A stretch of 64,000 nucleotides of DNA. It comes from HKCCE3408 sp038530555 (GTDB lineage Bacteria > Pseudomonadota > Alphaproteobacteria > Rhodobacterales > Rhodobacteraceae). The notes beneath the pieces were generated by a model. It did not search any database. It saw nothing but the letters and a program-made list of their open reading frames with translations, and was not told the origin of the DNA. The DNA lies in NCBI GenBank assembly GCA_038530555.1, contig JBCBCN010000001.1, positions 434,001 to 498,000 on the forward strand. The letters are read 5' to 3'. Position numbers and translations under genes: made by a program. Shown piece by piece: positions 45,543 to 53,291 of this stretch; the stretch's first letter is position 1, and every line of letters starts with the position of its first letter.

Positions 45543-46034
45543 CTAGCTTGCCGGGCGCGGGTCGCCCGCATCGCTCTCGGACCCGTCCGTGTCGCCTCTA
45601 TCGGCGCCGCTATCGTCCATGCGCGAACGCTCATCCAGGAACTGGTCGAACTCGGACTTGTCCTTGGCTTCACGCAGGCGCTTGAGAAACTCCTCAAAAG
45701 CCTGTTGCTCATCTTCCAGGCGGCGCAGCGTGTCCGCCTTGTACTGATCGAAGGCCGCATTGCCCGATGAGCCACGGCCCGTGCGGGCCAAACTCGGGGT
45801 TGCGACGCGCCGTGATGTGCAAGTCATGCGATTGCTCCAAAGGATGTAGAACAGCAGGGCAAGGCCGACCGGCCAGAACAGGATGAAGCCAAACACCATC
45901 GCGGCGATCCAGGCGCCGCGACCGCGGGCATCAAGCCAGGCTTCCATGCGCGCAAACCAGCCCTCGCGTTGGGCGGAATAGGTCTGAGCGCGTGCGGCAG
46001 GGGCGGAAGCCGAAGCGGTGGCGGACATCGTCAT
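45543..46034 (-). CDS. DUF2852 family membrane protein
   Basis: A 163-aa protein with an Ala/Ser-rich start, one transmembrane hairpin region (AWIAAMVFGFILFWPVGLALLFYILWSNRM, in parts) and a long acidic coiled coil (AFDQYKADTLRRLEDEQQAFEEFLKRLREAKDKSEFDQFL, in parts). The GFILFWPVGLALLFYILW block with the FDQYK...EQ coil is the DUF2852 pattern common in Rhodobacterales and Rhizobiales. Function unknown. An inverted repeat TGTGA-N7-TCACA lies about 70 bases upstream and could be an operator. Confidence 0.85.
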   Translation of the reverse strand: MTMSATASASAPAARAQTYSAQREGWFARMEAWLDARGRGAWIAAMVFGFILFWPVGLALLFYILWSNRMTCTSRRVATPSLARTGRGSSGNAAFDQYKADTLRRLEDEQQAFEEFLKRLREAKDKSEFDQFLDERSRMDDSGADRGDTDGSESDAGDPRPAS

Positions 46035-46384
46035 TTCTGTTTTCTCCTCGCGTTAAGGTTCTGAACGTCTCGGCTTTGGGCCTGATTGCTTGGGCCGGCT
46101 TGGATGTGAATGTTAATCACATTTAAATAGATGGGTCCGCGCGGCCTCTGTGCAAGAGCTGGAGGGTCGAAAAGTGAATCTTTTTTACATTCACGCTCTA
46201 CTGGGCATCACACAACCGACGTCTCCCCAATTCGCTTGGCTCAAATCCCGATTTTTGCGGAAAACTCTTGAGGCCCCTGGGTCTCATGCGCAGGACGCTC
46301 TATGATCTGTCGCGACGCAACGATATGCAGGCAGGCGGCGTTTCTAGAAAGACCTCGCCCCTGCCCAGCCACAGGAGACCCCGG
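46035..46384. other. Divergent intergenic region, 350 bases
   Basis: It holds the two GTGAAT-type inverted repeats and AT-rich patches (ATTTAAATAG near 46121-46130, CTTTTTTAC near 46180) that could be promoter elements for either flanking gene. No coding sequence with support was found; an open frame from 46268 merely extends the downstream gene. Confidence 0.5.
46105..46121. promoter_or_regulatory. CRP/FNR-like palindrome upstream of the DUF2852 gene
   Basis: TGTGAATGTTAATCACA: arms TGTGA / TCACA spaced by 7 bases. A second related inverted repeat, GTGAAT-N9-ATTCAC, lies at 46174-46194. Both are in the 350-base gap between the divergent DUF2852 and secreted-protein genes. Confidence 0.35.
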
Positions 46385-46909
46385 ATGCCACGCTTGCCCC
46401 GCCCTGCCCTTTGGCTCATACCGCTCAGCCTGGCGGCGCAGCCCGGAGCGGCGCAGGATGCCTCGATCCTCTTCGATCTGCTTTGTGGGCGGACGGTGCA
46501 TTACTATGATCCAGGCATTCCGACCGGTACCGGGATCGGCAACCAGATCGAATATACCAGCCCCGACGGAAGCGCGTTTCTCTGGCACCCAGACGATGAT
46601 GACGTGATCATCGGCACTTGGAGCGTGGAGCCTGATACCGAGGGCAACGGCATGGTCTGCTATGAATACCCTGAGGACAGCTTCGATCAGGCGCTCATCC
46701 CCTATAACGGGGAACCGATCTGCTTTGATGGTATGGGTTTGACAAACGACATTGTCGATCTCGGCATCCGAAACGGGGATGTTTATGGCCTCAGCGACGG
46801 TATCCCGCCCTTTGAGATGCAATCCCATCCGCAATTGGGGATCGAGGATCTGCGCGGGCAGTTCCCGCAAGATGCACCAGCCACCGGCTGCGTTGCGATG
46901 ATGTCTTAA
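46385..46909 (+). CDS. Secreted hypothetical protein
   Basis: A 174-aa protein with a signal peptide (MPRLPRPALWLIPLSLAAQPGAA-QD). The mature part has ILFDLLCGRTVHYYDPGIP, IEYTSPDGSAFLWHPDDDDV, IGTWSVEPDTEGNGMVCYEY and GEPICFDGM; three or four Cys may form disulfides. The alternation of IxxGTWSVE and CYEY resembles small periplasmic lipocalin-like or DUF995-type domains, but I cannot assign it. SD AGGAG precedes ATG 46385; earlier in-frame ATGs lack SDs. Confidence 0.68.
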   Translation: MPRLPRPALWLIPLSLAAQPGAAQDASILFDLLCGRTVHYYDPGIPTGTGIGNQIEYTSPDGSAFLWHPDDDDVIIGTWSVEPDTEGNGMVCYEYPEDSFDQALIPYNGEPICFDGMGLTNDIVDLGIRNGDVYGLSDGIPPFEMQSHPQLGIEDLRGQFPQDAPATGCVAMMS

Positions 46910-46966
46910 GACTGCGTGATGGAGCGGCCAAGTGAAGCGGCCAGCCCCGTATTTGAATGAAGCCCG

Positions 46967-47656
46967 TTAGGCCAGAGCGCGACGGCGGCGACGCAGCACG
47001 ACCAGGCCCGCCAGACCGCTCAGCATCAAGATCACACCCGCAGGCAGCGGTACTGCGGCCAGCGAGACGTCATCGAGGAGCGCGCCCAGGCTGTCGCTGC
47101 GGCCCTGACCCTCGAAGGACAGCACATAAAAGCCGCCCTGCGCGATGGTGAAGCGCTCGGTGATGAACGACCATTCGCCGCGCTGATAGGTTCCGTTCGG
47201 ACCGGCATAGCTTTCGCTCAGCGCAGTGCCAAAGCGACCTGTCAGCGACAGGCCCAGGCCGTTTGTCCCGGCGTTGCTCATGCGCGGCGAATAGGCAAAG
47301 CCCAGATCATAGGTGCCTGCCGTTAGAAACAGGTCCTGGCTGATGCGAGAATTCCGGTTGGCATCAAGCTCGACGTAATACTGCCCATCGGCGGCGTCGA
47401 TCTGACCCAAGGTGCGGTTGGTCTGGATCTCAATCTCGTCGATATTGGAATACCAACCCGGCAGCGCATCGAAGATATCCCAGGACCGCCCGCTCTGCGA
47501 CAACTGGGTAAAATCCCCGCCACGCTGCCCGCGTATCGTCGGCGCCTCCTCAAAGGAGCCGTTCATCAACAAAGTTGCGGCAGACGCGGTGTGCGGTGCG
47601 GCGGCGCCGAGGCCCAAAAGGCCGGCGAAAAGGGCGGTGTAGATGACCGATTTCAT
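46967..47656 (-). CDS. Secreted DUF642-like protein with VPLPA-CTERM sorting domain
   Basis: A 229-aa exported protein. Signal MKSVIYTALFAGLLGLGAAAPHTASA-A; a galactose-binding-like body with NGSFEEAP, LPGWYSNIDEIEIQ, YYVELDANRNSRISQDLFL and YDLGFAYSPR, the order seen in DUF642/CBM-like secreted proteins; and a C-terminal VPLPAGVILMLSGLAGLVVL followed by RRRRRALA. This is the second VPLPA-CTERM exosortase substrate in the window. Such proteins are usually exopolysaccharide- or surface-associated; the carbohydrate link is inferred from the fold. Confidence 0.88.
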   Translation of the reverse strand: MKSVIYTALFAGLLGLGAAAPHTASAATLLMNGSFEEAPTIRGQRGGDFTQLSQSGRSWDIFDALPGWYSNIDEIEIQTNRTLGQIDAADGQYYVELDANRNSRISQDLFLTAGTYDLGFAYSPRMSNAGTNGLGLSLTGRFGTALSESYAGPNGTYQRGEWSFITERFTIAQGGFYVLSFEGQGRSDSLGALLDDVSLAAVPLPAGVILMLSGLAGLVVLRRRRRALA

Positions 47657-47822
47657 AACGTAGTCCTTAAACTCATCTCAAAATGCAGACCGTACTCGCT
47701 TAGCGGCAGGCGTTGTCATGGATGATCTCTGCGGCGAAAAAACGACGCTGGCGGTGCAAATTCGCAATAAATTGTTTCGGGATCCCAAGCCGAAACCTAT
47801 GGGCCCCTACTCCAGAACACAG

Positions 47823-47869
47823 GCCCACAACACAGGCTTGAACCAAGCCCCGGCCCGTGCTTTGTGGGC
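47823..47869 (+). promoter_or_regulatory. Structured leader before ilvH
   Basis: Outer arms GCCCACAA / TTGTGGGC (47823-47830 and 47862-47869) enclose an inner perfect hairpin GGCTTG-AAC-CAAGCC (47835-47849). It lies 41 bases before the ilvH start. There is no T-run and no Leu/Ile/Val-rich leader peptide, so the mechanism, if any, differs from ilvI. Confidence 0.35.
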
Positions 47870-47910
47870 GCAAACCGGGGATCGGCCCCGAAATCTTGGG
47901 AGGGCGCGCC

Positions 47911-48489
47911 ATGGCGGCACTCAAAATCGAAGCGGGATCGTCGAGCCATTCGGCCTATGACCTGCGCTCGCATATGTCCGACGAGGTCGAGACGCATACC
48001 CTCGCCGTGCTTGTCGCCAATGAGGCGGGCGTGCTCGCGCGGGTGATTGGCCTCTTTTCAGGGCGCGGCTACAATATCGAAAGCCTGACAGTCGCCGAGG
48101 TCGATCACGATGGCAAACGCTCGCGCATCACCATCGTCACCTCGGGCACGCCGCAGGTGATCAACCAAATCAAGATGCAGCTGATGCGCATGGTGCCCGT
48201 CCACGAGGTGGCCGATCTTACGGTCGAGGGCGCCCATGTCAGCCGCGAGCTTGCGCTCATTAAGGTCGAAGGAAAGGGCGATGCCCGCGTCGAGGCCTTG
48301 CGGATCGCCGAGATCTTTCGCGCCAATGTGGTCGATTCCACGCTCACCAGCTTTGTCTTCGAACTGACCGGCACGCCGGACAAGATCGACGCATTTTGCG
48401 ATCTGATGCGCCCCTTGGGAGAGGTGCGCCTGGCGCGCACAGGCGTCGCCGCGATTGCCCGCGGCGGCGTGGCCGCGACGGCAGAGTAA
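47911..48489 (+). CDS. ilvH: Acetolactate synthase, small (regulatory) subunit
   Basis: A 192-aa regulatory subunit that activates the catalytic subunit and confers valine feedback. The N-terminal ACT domain reads HTLAVLVANEAGVLARVIGLFSGRGYNIESLTVAEVD (in parts), with the valine-binding GVLARV and NIESL. The C-terminal half (VSRELALIKVEGKGDARVEALRIAEIFRANVVD...DKIDAFCDLMRPLGEV) is the IlvH-specific domain. SD GGGAGGG precedes ATG 47911. It stands alone, 10 kb from ilvI. Confidence 0.95.
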   Translation: MAALKIEAGSSSHSAYDLRSHMSDEVETHTLAVLVANEAGVLARVIGLFSGRGYNIESLTVAEVDHDGKRSRITIVTSGTPQVINQIKMQLMRMVPVHEVADLTVEGAHVSRELALIKVEGKGDARVEALRIAEIFRANVVDSTLTSFVFELTGTPDKIDAFCDLMRPLGEVRLARTGVAAIARGGVAATAE

Positions 48490-48643
48490 CCCGCACTCTA
48501 TAAAGGTTTTGGATCGGACCGACGTGACCGAGGCCAGTGGGCCACGCCGGTCCGTTCGAGGGCCACGCCGCGCCTTGGGAAGGCCAAAGGGCGCGCTGTG
48601 GGGGTTGCGCCGATGCTGACGCGGCCCTCGTTGCTGCGACGCG

Positions 48644-48934
48644 TTACTCGGCGGGGATCAGGCCCGCTCCGGTCGCTGCATCGTACTCCGCCGCATCCAG
48701 GGCGCCGCTTTGATCGACGTCGAGGGCGGCGAAATCGGTCTCCGTGAGCTCAGGCACCGCCAAAAGGAGCTCGGTATAGCTCACTGAGCCATCACCATCG
48801 GTGTCCAAATCGCTCATCTCTGCATTCGCGAGAGTGGCCGCAAAGCCCAAGGCGCCCGCAGCCAGAGCCGCCAGGACAAGATCGCTGCGCGGCACCCGTG
48901 CCAGCAGGGTGGTTTCTGATTTTGAAGTAGTCAT
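48644..48934 (-). CDS. Small EF-hand membrane-anchored or exported protein
   Basis: A 96-aa protein. Residues about 17-38 (SDLVLAALAAGALGFAATLANA) form a signal peptide or anchor with an ANA-E cleavage site. Two EF-hand-like loops follow: DTDGDGSVSYTE and DVDQSGALDAAE, both with Asp/Asp/Asp-Ser spacing and a final Glu, so Ca2+ binding is likely. The rest is acidic. Such small calcium-binding proteins are common in marine roseobacters. It is divergent from the sigma-factor gene. Confidence 0.82.
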   Translation of the reverse strand: MTTSKSETTLLARVPRSDLVLAALAAGALGFAATLANAEMSDLDTDGDGSVSYTELLLAVPELTETDFAALDVDQSGALDAAEYDAATGAGLIPAE

Positions 48935-49300
48935 ATTGAATGCCCCATTTCTCAGGTTGGTTAGATCTGAGCCCGCTCAGGCGGTGCTCGTATACTAAGA
49001 GTATCTGAGCGCCGAATTCATCCCCCATTTTCGCCAGACGTCCGGAACAGGCGGCCTTTGGCCGATTTTTGCCCAAAACCGCTAGCGGCCCGCCGCCGAT
49101 GGCGCGGCCTAGGGATACGGGTGGCATGGCCTTGCCGAGCGCGAGAGCGCGACACGCCACGCCCCGCCGATCCAAGGCCAATCGCAAACGTCATGATTGC
49201 CCGTGCGGGTCCCCGCTGCCTTGCATACGGCTCTTGTTCCAAGCTGGCGGGTGTCTTTACGGGCGTTCGTCGCGGCTTTGATCTTTGGAGAAAGGCCCAG

Positions 49301-49945
49301 ATGATGCCCCCTCCCCAGATGCGACCTCAGCGGCAAACCGTGCCGCATGATGTTCAGCTCTCTGACCCCTGCCCGCAAGTCATGCTCCAGCGCCTCGCGC
49401 CGGAGCTTACACCAGAACTGATCCGGGCTGCGCGACGCCTCGCTGTCAATCTGGCCACCGACACCGGCGCAGAGGCCGAAGACCTGACGCAAGAGACACT
49501 CTTGGCCCTCTGGGGCGCTATGCGCGGTGCGGGTTCCAAGCGGCCCGACAATCCGCGCGCCTATGCCCATGCCACCTTGCGTAACCGCGCCGCCGCCCGC
49601 GCCCGAGCGCTGCGCGCCGCCCCACAAAGCGATATCGACCCCGACACAATGATGTCCGAGGCTCAAACGCCCGAGGACCAGAGGGACTGGCGTCACGAGG
49701 CGCTCCCGCTCGCCCTTCCCGATGTACTTGACGCGCTCGACGCGTTGCCGCCCGATCAGGCCGAGGTTCTGCGCCTGCGCGCGGTGGAGGGGTTGAGCTA
49801 CGCCGATATCGCGCGGCGCATGGAGCTGCCGCTCGGCACAGTGACCTCGCGCCTGGCCCGAGGGCGCGCGCGGCTGGCCCAGGCCCTAGGTCTGGGTGAC
49901 CGCGCCCGCATCGCAGCGCTCATGGACCGCGCCAAGCCGCGCTAA
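49301..49945 (+). CDS. ECF-type RNA polymerase sigma factor
   Basis: A 214-aa sigma-70-family factor. Region 2 is ELIRAARRLAVNLATDTGAEAEDLTQETLLALWGAM (in parts), with the core-binding EAEDLTQETLLALW. Region 4 is LPPDQAEVLRLRAVEGLSYADIARRMELPLGTVTSRLARGRARL (in parts), the -35-recognition HTH. No anti-sigma gene follows; instead the next gene on the strand, 84 bases on, encodes a secreted VHL-like protein. ATG 49301 with GGAGAAAGG is chosen over an upstream ATG in Arg/Pro-rich text. Confidence 0.9.
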   Translation: MMPPPQMRPQRQTVPHDVQLSDPCPQVMLQRLAPELTPELIRAARRLAVNLATDTGAEAEDLTQETLLALWGAMRGAGSKRPDNPRAYAHATLRNRAAARARALRAAPQSDIDPDTMMSEAQTPEDQRDWRHEALPLALPDVLDALDALPPDQAEVLRLRAVEGLSYADIARRMELPLGTVTSRLARGRARLAQALGLGDRARIAALMDRAKPR

Positions 49946-50029
49946 ACGGTTGCTTTTGCCCCGTCGCTCGCTAGCGTGGCGAGACAGGTGGGCGCGCCGC
50001 CCCGCCTGGGATCGTTGAGGGAGGCCAGT

Positions 50030-51202
50030 ATGGCGATTGAGACGCGTAAACACCCACCCGTTATGCCCGTCCGCTGGACAGAGCTGGCCCGCGCGTCAAA
50101 CCCCCGAACCCGTTTGGCTGCTGCGGGTCTTTGTTTGATCGGCACGGCCGCCATGGCGCAGGGGGACTTGGTCTGGGAAAGCTCCGAATACCCGGCCGAA
50201 GACCCCGCTGAGATCGGGCTGAGCATCGGTCTTGGCGTCCCCCAAACAGACGCGATCCTGGTGAGCGGCGCGTGCTTTGAAGGCGCCGATGGCCGCCCCG
50301 TCTTCCAGATGTTGCTCGGCGCCAATCCCGGCACCCTGCCCGACGGCGCGGCCGTTTTAGCCGAAATCGACGGTGATGGGGCGAGCGCATCACTGGTCGG
50401 CCGCGTGACCGGCGCAAGCGGTGAGCCCGGCGTGACAGGTGTGGCAACAGAGCTGCGCATCGGCGATCCGGTCCTCCTTCTGCTCAGCAGCGGCGCCCCT
50501 CTGCGTGTCAGCATCGCGGGCGGCGGAGACGATCCGGCTGATTATCCTATGACCGATGCCACAGCGCTTAGGGATTATCTCGATGCCTGCACGGTCGCGG
50601 TGATGGGCGAGATGCCCGCAGACTCTATGACAGCGGCGGACGCAAGCGAGGGCCAGAGCGCGGCCATCAGCAGCGATACGGGCGCTATCGCTCCACTCCC
50701 GCAAGCGCCCGCTCCAGCACCGCAAGCCGCCGTGCCCCAACCCGCAGTGCCCCAACCCGCAGTTCCACAGCCCGCAGTTCCACAACCCGCCGTCCCCCAA
50801 CCGACCGTGCCGCAACCGGCCGTTCCGGTCGCCCAACCCGCGCCGGATGCCGGGGCGGAGTATTTTTCCTGCAGCATGCTGGGCCAAGTGGTCAGCCAAG
50901 ACACAGGTCAGCCGCGCAGCGTCATGATCGACAATCGCAGCCCTCAGCCGCGCTCGATCAATTGGGTCGGCCCGGATGGCAGCGTGACAGAGTTCGGCCA
51001 ATTGCAACCCGGCCAAAACGGCACCCTCACCAGCGATGCAGGCCATGTCTGGATGTTCGCCGATCCGTCGGGCGCCTGTGTCGAGGTTGCGCGTGTCTCC
51101 AGTGCCCAAGCCTTGCTGTTGCGCCAAACGGCGGCCATCGCGCCACCGCAGCCGACCTTCACACCCGCGCCCACACCGCAGGCCCCCGCCAACACCAAAT
51201 AG
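50030..51202 (+). CDS. Secreted protein with Pro-rich repeats and a VHL-beta-like domain
   Basis: A 390-aa protein. A signal-like stretch (RTRLAAAGLCLIGTAAMA-QG) follows a polar 26-residue lead. A first domain (about 45-215) has EIGLSIGLGVPQTDAILVSG and LVGRVTGASGEPGV. A linker of six to seven VPQPA-type pentapeptides follows (50727-50830). The C-terminal about 70 residues (SVMIDNRSPQPRSINWVGPD, GQLQPGQNGTLTSDAGHVWM, FADPSGACVEVARV) match the von Hippel-Lindau beta-domain pattern: N-R-S/T, W, P-G-Q, G-H-x-W. Bacterial VHL-like domains are known but uncharacterised. SD GAGGGAGG. It follows an ECF sigma gene. Confidence 0.75.
   Translation: MAIETRKHPPVMPVRWTELARASNPRTRLAAAGLCLIGTAAMAQGDLVWESSEYPAEDPAEIGLSIGLGVPQTDAILVSGACFEGADGRPVFQMLLGANPGTLPDGAAVLAEIDGDGASASLVGRVTGASGEPGVTGVATELRIGDPVLLLLSSGAPLRVSIAGGGDDPADYPMTDATALRDYLDACTVAVMGEMPADSMTAADASEGQSAAISSDTGAIAPLPQAPAPAPQAAVPQPAVPQPAVPQPAVPQPAVPQPTVPQPAVPVAQPAPDAGAEYFSCSMLGQVVSQDTGQPRSVMIDNRSPQPRSINWVGPDGSVTEFGQLQPGQNGTLTSDAGHVWMFADPSGACVEVARVSSAQALLLRQTAAIAPPQPTFTPAPTPQAPANTK
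50727..50830 (+). repeat. In-frame 15-base repeats coding (V-P-Q-P-A)n
   Basis: Six to seven copies of a 15-base unit of the form GTGCCCCAACCCGCA encode the Val-Pro-Gln-Pro-Ala linker. The copies differ mainly at third positions, so the protein repeat appears to be kept by selection. Length change by slippage would stay in frame. Confidence 0.8.
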
Positions 51203-51317
51203 CGCCTCGCTAAGGGCGCCCCCCGGGGCCTACGCACTGCAGGCCTTAATCTGTATCATCGGTTGACCGAAATATCCCTGGATCGCAAAGCGCCACAGGG
51301 TATCTCGTGTCCCAGAT

Positions 51318-51734
51318 TTAAGGCTGGACCCTCTCGTCCTTATCGCTCAACCTGTTGGCCTTTTTGCGCACCAGCACGGCACGCAGATCGTGCATCGCCA
51401 AAAGCAGCGCGTCGCTGACGGCCTCCAACGCCTCGGGATCGGCCTTGGACTGCGCCCATTGCGCCGTCAGATTGAGGGCTTCGATACAGGCACGCCCCTG
51501 CTCCGCCTCTCGGGCGGCCAACACGCTTTGCCGCGCGGCCAGCCAATCCGCGATCGCGGCGTCGTCTTCGGGGCTGAGCTCATGGCTGCCATGGGCTTTT
51601 ACACTGCCATTCCTGGCATTCACCGCCGCGATCTCGGTCATCTCCAGGCGGCTGTTGCGGGTCTGTGTCTCGACCCGGTAAACCGCCGCGCCATTTTCCC
51701 GGATACGAAAATAGTAATTTGGAAGCTCTGTCAC
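51318..51734 (-). CDS. Hypothetical cytosolic protein
   Basis: 138 aa from GTG 51734, which has a strong SD (GGGGGGAGAG) and begins the convincing sequence MTELPNYYFRIRENGAAVYR. The frame is open for 62 codons further upstream but that part is low-complexity Gly/Arg/Ser text. The protein continues VETQTRNSRLEMTEIAAVNA, NGSVKAHGSHELSPEDDAAI and a long helical C-terminus (ADWLAARQSVLAAREAEQGR; EALEAVSDALLLAMHDLRAV). No family recognised; widely similar small proteins occur in roseobacters. Confidence 0.7.
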   Translation of the reverse strand: MTELPNYYFRIRENGAAVYRVETQTRNSRLEMTEIAAVNARNGSVKAHGSHELSPEDDAAIADWLAARQSVLAAREAEQGRACIEALNLTAQWAQSKADPEALEAVSDALLLAMHDLRAVLVRKKANRLSDKDERVQP

Positions 51735-51837
51735 AGGCTCTCCCCCCGCTTCTCCGCGCCCCGGCTTCTCCGCGCCCCCGCTTCTCAAGCCGACGTTTCC
51801 GCGCGCGATGCGACCCTTCATGCGCGGCCTATAAACC

Positions 51838-52473
51838 TTAACATCGCCGCTCGAACCAAAGCCAGAGCCAGCGCACATTCTGGGCGCGATTGCCGGGCTG
51901 AACTGAGGCTCGGGTCTCATGGCGCATGAGCGTGAACCCCTGGGCGCGGGCTTGCGCGCGCTCGGACCACAGGTTGGCCGGAAAACGCGCGCGCCCCGGC
52001 GGGCTCGGACCCAGACGCACTGACATCAAGACTTGCCCCCGCGGCCGGGCCAGCGCGCGCAGCCGCCGCCAGGCCAAACGGCGCTCAGGCGGGCTTAGAT
52101 GGTGCCAAACTCCCAGCGCCAGGATGCAGTCAAAGCGGGGCGCGCCCGCTAGGCGCAAAAGTCCGGGCAGTTCATCGGCCACAAGGCGCCGCCCCTCGTA
52201 ACGCCACAGCGCTGTCACCGGCTCCACCGCCCAGACCAGGTGCCCTGCGCGCCCAACGCTGCGCGCAACCGCCCCCGTGCCCGCGCCCAGATCCAAAACT
52301 CGCAAGGGGCGCGCGACGTCCCCTGATCGGCGCCGCCCCTCAACATCGAGCCCGAGCGCCCAAGAAAAAGGCCCGAGCGAAACGCCCGGGCCTAAATTCT
52401 CATACCGCTCAGCCAACATCGGGGCTTCCGCCCGGTAGCTGGCAAGAATGGCCCGACGCGTGGCGCGGGCCAC
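51838..52473 (-). CDS. Class I SAM-dependent methyltransferase
   Basis: About 211 aa. Motif I is VLDLGAGTGAVARSVGRAGH (SAM binding), followed by WAVEPVTALWR (motif II acidic residue), APRFDCILALGVWHHLSPPERR (motif IV region) and RARGQVLMSVRLG-like ARPRGQVLMSVRLGPSPPG. The substrate is unknown. The start is uncertain: GTG 52473, just after the pseudoazurin stop, keeps a plausible ARATRRAILASYRAEAPMLA lead; ATG 52419 is the alternative. It probably shares a transcript with pseudoazurin. The Arg-rich C-terminus suggests contact with an acidic partner or nucleic acid. Confidence 0.8.
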   Translation of the reverse strand: MARATRRAILASYRAEAPMLAERYENLGPGVSLGPFSWALGLDVEGRRRSGDVARPLRVLDLGAGTGAVARSVGRAGHLVWAVEPVTALWRYEGRRLVADELPGLLRLAGAPRFDCILALGVWHHLSPPERRLAWRRLRALARPRGQVLMSVRLGPSPPGRARFPANLWSERAQARAQGFTLMRHETRASVQPGNRAQNVRWLWLWFERRC

Positions 52474-52481
52474 CTTTCGGC

Positions 52482-52979
52482 TTAGCCCAGCAGGCCCATC
52501 TCGCCTGCTTCGGCCCAGATCGCATCCCAGACCTGGCTGGCGCGACCGCGCTGACGCACGCTTTGCGCGGCTTCCAGGTTGGCGGGCGCCGAGCCGTCTT
52601 CGGCTTGACACACGACCAGGCCGAACATGCCCACGGAGGCATGCGGCGTGCACTGGTAGCCATAGACGCCGGGCGCCTCGAAGGTCACGGTGACCTCTTG
52701 GTTGATCTGACCGTTCCAGCCGTCGGCACCATCGGGGATCATACCGTCGATCGAAGCTGAGTTATGGCCCGGATTGGCCGGCGCCCACAGAACGGTGTCG
52801 CCCGGCGCGACGGCCAGAACGCGCGGCAAGAAGACCATGCGCTGACTGCGGTCGTCGGGATTGGCGTTGAGCATTTCAACGGTGGCGGAATGGCCACCGG
52901 CCAAAAGCGGGCTTGCCGCAGTGGCTGCCAGGGCACCGGTGCTGATGATCAGGGTGCGGCGGTTCATGATGAGTGGCAC
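52482..52979 (-). CDS. Pseudoazurin (type I copper protein)
   Basis: A 165-aa cupredoxin. The signal region MPLIMNRRTLIISTGALAAT and TAASPLLA-G carries a twin-arginine-like NRRTL. Copper ligands are His in NPGHNSASIDGMIPDG and Cys-His-Met in YGYQCTPHASVGMFGLV. This is the pseudoazurin family, electron donors to copper nitrite reductase or other periplasmic enzymes; no nir genes are in the window. GTG 52979 is chosen because AGGAG lies 6 bases before it; the in-frame ATG 52967 would have no well-placed SD. An EAAQSVRQRGR tail follows the core. Confidence 0.88.
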   Translation of the reverse strand: MPLIMNRRTLIISTGALAATAASPLLAGGHSATVEMLNANPDDRSQRMVFLPRVLAVAPGDTVLWAPANPGHNSASIDGMIPDGADGWNGQINQEVTVTFEAPGVYGYQCTPHASVGMFGLVVCQAEDGSAPANLEAAQSVRQRGRASQVWDAIWAEAGEMGLLG

Positions 52980-53291
52980 AGTTCTCTCCTCTTCCACATC
53001 TTTCTGACGATGACTGGACGCCTCTGCCGTTGGGTGGGCGTGATGCGTGTCGTCTATCGCCTTGCAATCGAGGATGTAAATGGGGCGGGCGCGGTTGATA
53101 TCCAATAACACACCCAAATTGTCGCGCTTGCCGCGCCGCAGCTTCGCCAAGACCCGAAATTTAAGGCACTTTCCCAGCGATTTGGCTTGGATATCTTTGT
53201 AATAAGCAATTTTCTCGCACCCAAACGATGGTTCCTAGTGAACTCAGGATTGGGTGCCAGTGGACGGCGATCCGCTCGCCCACCCTGCGGC

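Noticed and set aside
50727..50830. 15-base repeats considered as a CRISPR or regulatory array
   Set aside because: They are in frame and encode a Val-Pro-Gln-Pro-Ala linker, with differences mainly at third codon positions.
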